Shown here in pieces: positions 30,037 through 33,141 of a DNA stretch of 33,141 nt. A program made the translations under genes and the position numbers. The notes below the pieces were generated by a model. It ran no database searches and was not told where the DNA came from. It was given only the letters and a program-made list of their open reading frames with translations. Source of the stretch: Luteolibacter pohnpeiensis (GTDB lineage: Bacteria > Verrucomicrobiota > Verrucomicrobiia > Verrucomicrobiales > Akkermansiaceae); the NCBI RefSeq assembly GCF_016595435.1, contig NZ_JAENIJ010000035.1, forward strand, positions 1-33,141, written 5' to 3'. How positions within the stretch are numbered: the first letter of the stretch is position 1; every line of letters starts with the position of its first letter.

Positions 30037-31598
30037 GCCATTACTTGCATTTTGGGAAACGGACCACGGGACGCCCACCCGTGGCGGATCTAACGGCGGA
30101 GGATCTACGCCAAATCCAGGCCGAGTATCTGCAGACGAACCACTCGAAAAAGGAAGGTTCCGTTCAGCTCGCTTGGGTTCGGTTTTGCGAGGCAAACGCG
30201 GAGCGCTTCGGCCATCTGGTCGCGGACCACATGCCAGCCACTACGATTCCAACTGCAGTTCGCGAAGCATGCCGGAAGCGCAAAGCGATCATCGGCGCGG
30301 CCCGTGGCGGCGCGGCCCGCCAACGCCACGAAGGCGCATACGTTCCCGGCACGATGCGGAGGCATTCTGAAATGTCCCGCCGCCTTTGGGCAGGGGAACG
30401 CGCCAGCGTCGACGATGCCACGCGGAACGTCGCTTGCTGGATTCCGTGGCCATGGGGCGGTTGCCCTTGTTCCGATAAATTCGGCGTGCGCCTGGGCCGC
30501 TGGCAAACGCTCATCGTTCACGACGATGCCACGTCCTTTGTTCCGTTCGTGTCGTCCGTGTTCCGCTGGCATCAATCCTACCGGGCCACGGACGCCGCGT
30601 CCGTGATTTATCGCGCCGAACGCGACGTGGTCCAGTTCGACCATTGGGCAATCGAGGGCGGCGTCTGGCAGGCCAAACGAACCTTGGCCGTCCTGGGCGG
30701 TCGCTTCATCTCCGCGAAAGGACGCCCGAACCAAAAGCTGGTCGAAAACTACATTGGCCGGTTGTGGGGCATCATGGCCGGGCAGGCGGGCGACGTGGGA
30801 CGCCACCAAGCCGAAATAAAACGCAATTCCGATCTCTACGTCCAGGCGCGCAAAGGCAGCGTGGATCCACGAAAACATTTCCTCAGTCTCACCCAGGGTC
30901 AAGAAGCTCTCTATGCTGCTATGGATTACTTGGCGGAGAAGCGGATCAAATCCGCGACGTATGGCACATGGGTTCCAAAAGAGCGGTGGGAAATGGACTT
31001 GTTGGAAGCCCCACGCCAGCCCCGTTCCGCTGAAGATGATTTCCTGATTCTCCCGGTCGCAAAAACTCACGTCGTCCGGCGGGGCATGGTGAAAACGACG
31101 GAGGAAGGCCCGCTGTCGATGCCGATGGAGTGGAGTTTTGCTGCGGATTGGCTCTGGGAATACGAAGGCCGAAAAGTGACGATCTATTTTGACCCGCTGG
31201 CCGAATGGCCGGTGAAAGCAACTCTCACACTGAAGGATTCCCGGAAGCCGATCGGGCAGATTGAATGCATCAACTCATGGGGCGAGTCGAAAGACCGCGC
31301 GGCGGAAATGGTGCGCAGTATCCGCCAAACCATGATGACGGAAACGCGAGTCCTCGCCACCAAGGCGACCGAACGGACACTCCGCCACGGAACCGGCGTG
31401 ATTGTTTCCACCTCGAACGGACAGCCCGCCAGCCCTGCCGTTGCTGATGCTTCGCAACCCGCCATCGAGCGCCCCGCGTCGATCGAAATTCCTCTTCGCG
31501 ATGCCGTCGCGACGCCAGCGCGTGCCACGGATCGAGACCTTGCGAAATCCCTTTCCCGCCGCGCCGCGTTGGCGCGTGAAAGCTCCCTTCATTCCTAA
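30033..31598 (+). CDS. Transposase A (MuA-like DDE recombinase)
   Basis: 521 aa from ATG 30033 (ATGA overlap with the gene before; the open frame begins at 29991). The N-terminal 120 residues are basic and helical, the expected end-binding part. The RNase H-like core has Asp164 or 165 (IVHDDATS), Asp203 (QFDHWAIEGG) and Glu238 (QKLVENYIGRL). Asp203 to Glu238 is 35 residues, the D,D(35)E spacing of retroviral-type transposases. The C-terminal part (WEYEGRKVTIYFDPLAEWPVKATL, about 375-398) looks like the Mu C-terminal beta barrel, with a charged tail for contact with the B protein. It joins the phage ends to target DNA and drives replicative transposition. Confidence 0.92.
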   Translation: MSHYLHFGKRTTGRPPVADLTAEDLRQIQAEYLQTNHSKKEGSVQLAWVRFCEANAERFGHLVADHMPATTIPTAVREACRKRKAIIGAARGGAARQRHEGAYVPGTMRRHSEMSRRLWAGERASVDDATRNVACWIPWPWGGCPCSDKFGVRLGRWQTLIVHDDATSFVPFVSSVFRWHQSYRATDAASVIYRAERDVVQFDHWAIEGGVWQAKRTLAVLGGRFISAKGRPNQKLVENYIGRLWGIMAGQAGDVGRHQAEIKRNSDLYVQARKGSVDPRKHFLSLTQGQEALYAAMDYLAEKRIKSATYGTWVPKERWEMDLLEAPRQPRSAEDDFLILPVAKTHVVRRGMVKTTEEGPLSMPMEWSFAADWLWEYEGRKVTIYFDPLAEWPVKATLTLKDSRKPIGQIECINSWGESKDRAAEMVRSIRQTMMTETRVLATKATERTLRHGTGVIVSTSNGQPASPAVADASQPAIERPASIEIPLRDAVATPARATDRDLAKSLSRRAALARESSLHS

Positions 31599-31616
31599 CC
31601 CACCACCAAAAAGACC

Positions 31617-32564
31617 ATGACAGCAGACCAACTATTGAACCACCCGACCGTCCAAACGCTGATCGCGATTCAAAACGAACTCGCCTTGAAGGATATTCCC
31701 TTCGGAAATCATCTGAGATTCGACATGCACGGGAAGAATTGGGGAAAGATCCTCAAGAAAACCTACACAGGCAATTTCTCGAACGCACTGGCCGTGCTTT
31801 CCGCCGCGCTGGATCAATACCAGAACCCAGGAACCGGCGAAGTGGACAACGGGTGCGTGGTCCTGGATCAAGTGCGGCAGGCGCTCGATGCGGTCGATAT
31901 TGCGCGCGCGTCCGAAGACGAGCACCGGCTTGTCGTGATTTCCGGGGTGCGTGGCAGCGGGAAGTCAAAAACGCTGTCGCTGATCCACGCGAAGCACAAG
32001 GGGCACATGGTGAACGCGATGCCGTCCTGGGCGGGCGGATACCTGAACTTTCTCAACCGATTTGCCGAAGGCATCGGCCTTGAAGCGTCGCGGTCCGCTG
32101 GCGAAGCGGAAAAGGTCATTATTTCGCACCTTTCCATTGGTTCCGGCGTCATCTGCATTGACGAGTTCAACCACTTCAGCGCCGCCGCCATCAACTTCCT
32201 CAAGTCCGTGATGAACCAGACTCGGTGGGTCATCGTGACGGCTACGGTTCCGCATCACTTGTCGCGTATGGCGAGCGATCGCTCGACCGCGCAAGAATCG
32301 GTGCAATTCCTTCGCCGCGCCGTCGCCATCATCCACATTCCCACGGTTTCCGCGCGCGCCGTGGAGCTGCTTCAGCGCGCCTTTTATCCGGATTTGATTG
32401 TCGCCTCTCATTCGGCAGCGATCGCACAATCCGCGAATCGATTTCATCGGCTCGATTCCGCCTGCCAGATTTTGGCGGACGCGGAGAACGCCGAAGATAT
32501 TCCCGCCGCGATCGCTCGTCATGAGCGATCCGCAAAAACCAACCTCAAACACGGCGAACAATAA
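31617..32564 (+). CDS. Transposition target-selection ATPase B (MuB-like)
   Basis: 315 aa. Walker A at GVRGSGKS (110-117), Walker B at VICIDEF (178-183, Asp/Glu182-183) and a sensor-like WVIVTATVPH (204-213) define an AAA+ ATPase. The N-terminal 100 residues are helical with an HTH-like start, as in Mu B. MuB binds DNA, stimulates MuA and gives target immunity. It is 18 bases downstream of A in the same operon, as in Mu. The leader has no Shine-Dalgarno. Confidence 0.9.
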   Translation: MTADQLLNHPTVQTLIAIQNELALKDIPFGNHLRFDMHGKNWGKILKKTYTGNFSNALAVLSAALDQYQNPGTGEVDNGCVVLDQVRQALDAVDIARASEDEHRLVVISGVRGSGKSKTLSLIHAKHKGHMVNAMPSWAGGYLNFLNRFAEGIGLEASRSAGEAEKVIISHLSIGSGVICIDEFNHFSAAAINFLKSVMNQTRWVIVTATVPHHLSRMASDRSTAQESVQFLRRAVAIIHIPTVSARAVELLQRAFYPDLIVASHSAAIAQSANRFHRLDSACQILADAENAEDIPAAIARHERSAKTNLKHGEQ

Positions 32565-32567
32565 GCG

Positions 32568-32909
32568 ATGAGCAGTGACGACGAAAAAGCGACCTGGGTT
32601 GTTCCGGCTAAGACGGTGGCCCTTGGTGACGGAACATTCCTAATCAAGCCAGGCAAGCCCGTGCTGCGCGCGCGCGCAACCGTCGTTGCGAATATGACGG
32701 GGATTTCGCTGCGCACGCTCTGCGCTCTCGCAGACTGCGGTCTGATCCGCCGCGTCAGTCCCTCGCCTCGCAATCCTCTGTATTACCCAGGCGAGGTAGA
32801 GGCCCTTTTGGCTCGTACTGAGGCGGAGCCGGATTTCTGGAATGATGTTAGGTCAAAAGCGTTCCTGACCGGAACCCGCCTTGATGAAGCCGAACCGGAA
32901 GAGCATTGA
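32568..32909 (+). CDS. Small MerR-like winged-helix protein, end of the early operon
   Basis: 113 aa. Residues about 36-80 (RATVVANMTGISLRTLCALADCGLIRRVSPSPRNPLYYPGEVEALLA) have the MerR/excisionase-type winged helix: 'A..TG+S..T+..L.+.GL+' followed by a wing and 'Y.. EVEALL'. It begins three bases after the B stop. It might tune transcription or transposition near the right end, but no effect is shown by sequence. Confidence 0.6.
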   Translation: MSSDDEKATWVVPAKTVALGDGTFLIKPGKPVLRARATVVANMTGISLRTLCALADCGLIRRVSPSPRNPLYYPGEVEALLARTEAEPDFWNDVRSKAFLTGTRLDEAEPEEH

Positions 32910-32937
32910 CGTTGACCCGTTTCTCCCCGTTCAAGAC

Positions 32938-32977
32938 AACCCTTTTCCGGAGCACTCACGGAAAGGGGTTTCTTTTT
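32938..32977 (+). terminator. Rho-independent terminator of the early operon
   Basis: A 12-bp stem (32938-32949 with 32959-32970, one GU pair) with a 9-base loop is followed by TCTTTTT. It closes the rightward early operon about 30 bases after its last stop and just inside the right phage end, so that it does not read into the host gene. Confidence 0.85.
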
Positions 32978-32978
32978 A

Positions 32979-33002
32979 CCCTGAATGCCCGCCGTTTCAG
33001 GG
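32979..33002. repeat. Inverted repeat inside the right end
   Basis: CCCTGAA (32979-32985) and TTCAGGG (32996-33002) form a 7-bp dyad. It lies between the terminator and the transposase-site-like repeats. Confidence 0.5.
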
Positions 33003-33003
33003 A

Positions 33004-33047
33004 TTTTCAGGCTTTCCACCCTTTTTCAGGCTTTCCTTTCCTCGTGC
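33004..33047 (-). repeat. Right end of the transposable phage: two direct repeats and the terminal inverted repeat
   Basis: The 14-mer TTTTCAGGCTTTCC occurs at 33004-33017 and 33023-33036 with a 19-bp period, and CTTTCCTCGTGC (33036-33047) is the inverted partner of the left end at 92-103. These are the best candidates for transposase binding sites. ACCCTTTT at 33018-33025 is the AAAAGGGT box in the other orientation. Confidence 0.75.
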
Positions 33048-33141
33048 GAGCACAGATGATCAGCGAGGAGGCAGACGGGACCATGATGGATGACTTTACT
33101 TGCTCTTAACCATCAAGCAGAGGTCCCAAAAAACTATGGCT
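33047..33141. other. Right host flank
   Basis: DNA beyond the right end. It begins with CGAGCAC, also found at 89-95 on the left. One open frame on the plus strand codes for AQMISEEADGTMMDDFTCS and stops at 33109, possibly the 3' part of a host gene. Nothing else can be identified in so short a stretch. Confidence 0.5.

Noticed and set aside
30105..31070. Long open frame (321 codons) on the minus strand opposite the transposase
   Set aside because: Mirror of the DDE transposase gene; no plausible domain.
1..33141. CRISPR arrays, tRNA genes, insertion sequences
   Set aside because: No regularly spaced repeat with unique spacers, no tRNA-like cloverleaf and no second transposase were seen.

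Overview
The window holds what looks like a complete transposable, Mu-like siphophage prophage (about position 93 to 33046) with short stretches of host DNA at both ends. It is moderately GC-rich. It encodes a D,D(35)E MuA-type transposase, a MuB-type AAA ATPase and a full set of head and long non-contractile tail genes. There is no tRNA, CRISPR array or integrase of the tyrosine or serine type. Most genes have no Shine-Dalgarno motif: they start after A/C-rich leaders or through ATGA stop/start overlaps. From this and from the look of several small cassette proteins I guess a host in the Verrucomicrobiota, but that is an inference from memory and not a proof.

Layout. (1) 1-92 is left host flank with a bidirectional terminator. 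(2) From about 93 to 21033 the minus strand carries the late region. Read from right to left this is: holin-like membrane protein, M15 endolysin, a 69-aa protein, a membrane/coiled-coil protein, a small protein, a terminase small-subunit-like protein, large terminase, a charged 70-aa protein, a portal-MuF fusion, a three-gene fibre module (including an 875-aa fibre with a C-terminal SGNH hydrolase), prohead protease, HK97-type capsid, head-tail connectors, tail terminator, tail tube, three unknown tail genes, tape measure and a terminal tail hub. (3) 21034-21404 is a control region dense in repeats and palindromes. (4) 21405-22414 (minus) holds a membrane-anchored putative lysogenic gene and an XRE-type repressor. 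(5) 22472-32909 (plus) is the early operon: two tandem Cro/Ner-like proteins, winged-helix and MarR-like regulators, two stand-alone DnaA domain IV proteins, many small accessory proteins, a deoxyribosyltransferase-like enzyme, then transposase A, ATPase B and a small MerR-like DNA-binding protein, closed by a strong terminator. (6) The right end has matching inverted repeats, followed by host flank to 33141.

How it works together. The repressor and Cro-like genes are divergent and form the lysis-lysogeny switch. Early transcription runs rightwards and ends with the A and B transposition genes next to the right end. Late transcription runs leftwards from the 21 kb control region. This differs from Mu, where the A and B genes sit near the repressor and all lytic genes run the same way. 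The ends carry a shared 12-bp inverted repeat and subterminal repeats, and an 8-mer from the ends recurs three times in the control region, which suggests a Mu-like enhancer. The ends do not carry the usual 5'-TG...CA-3' termini.
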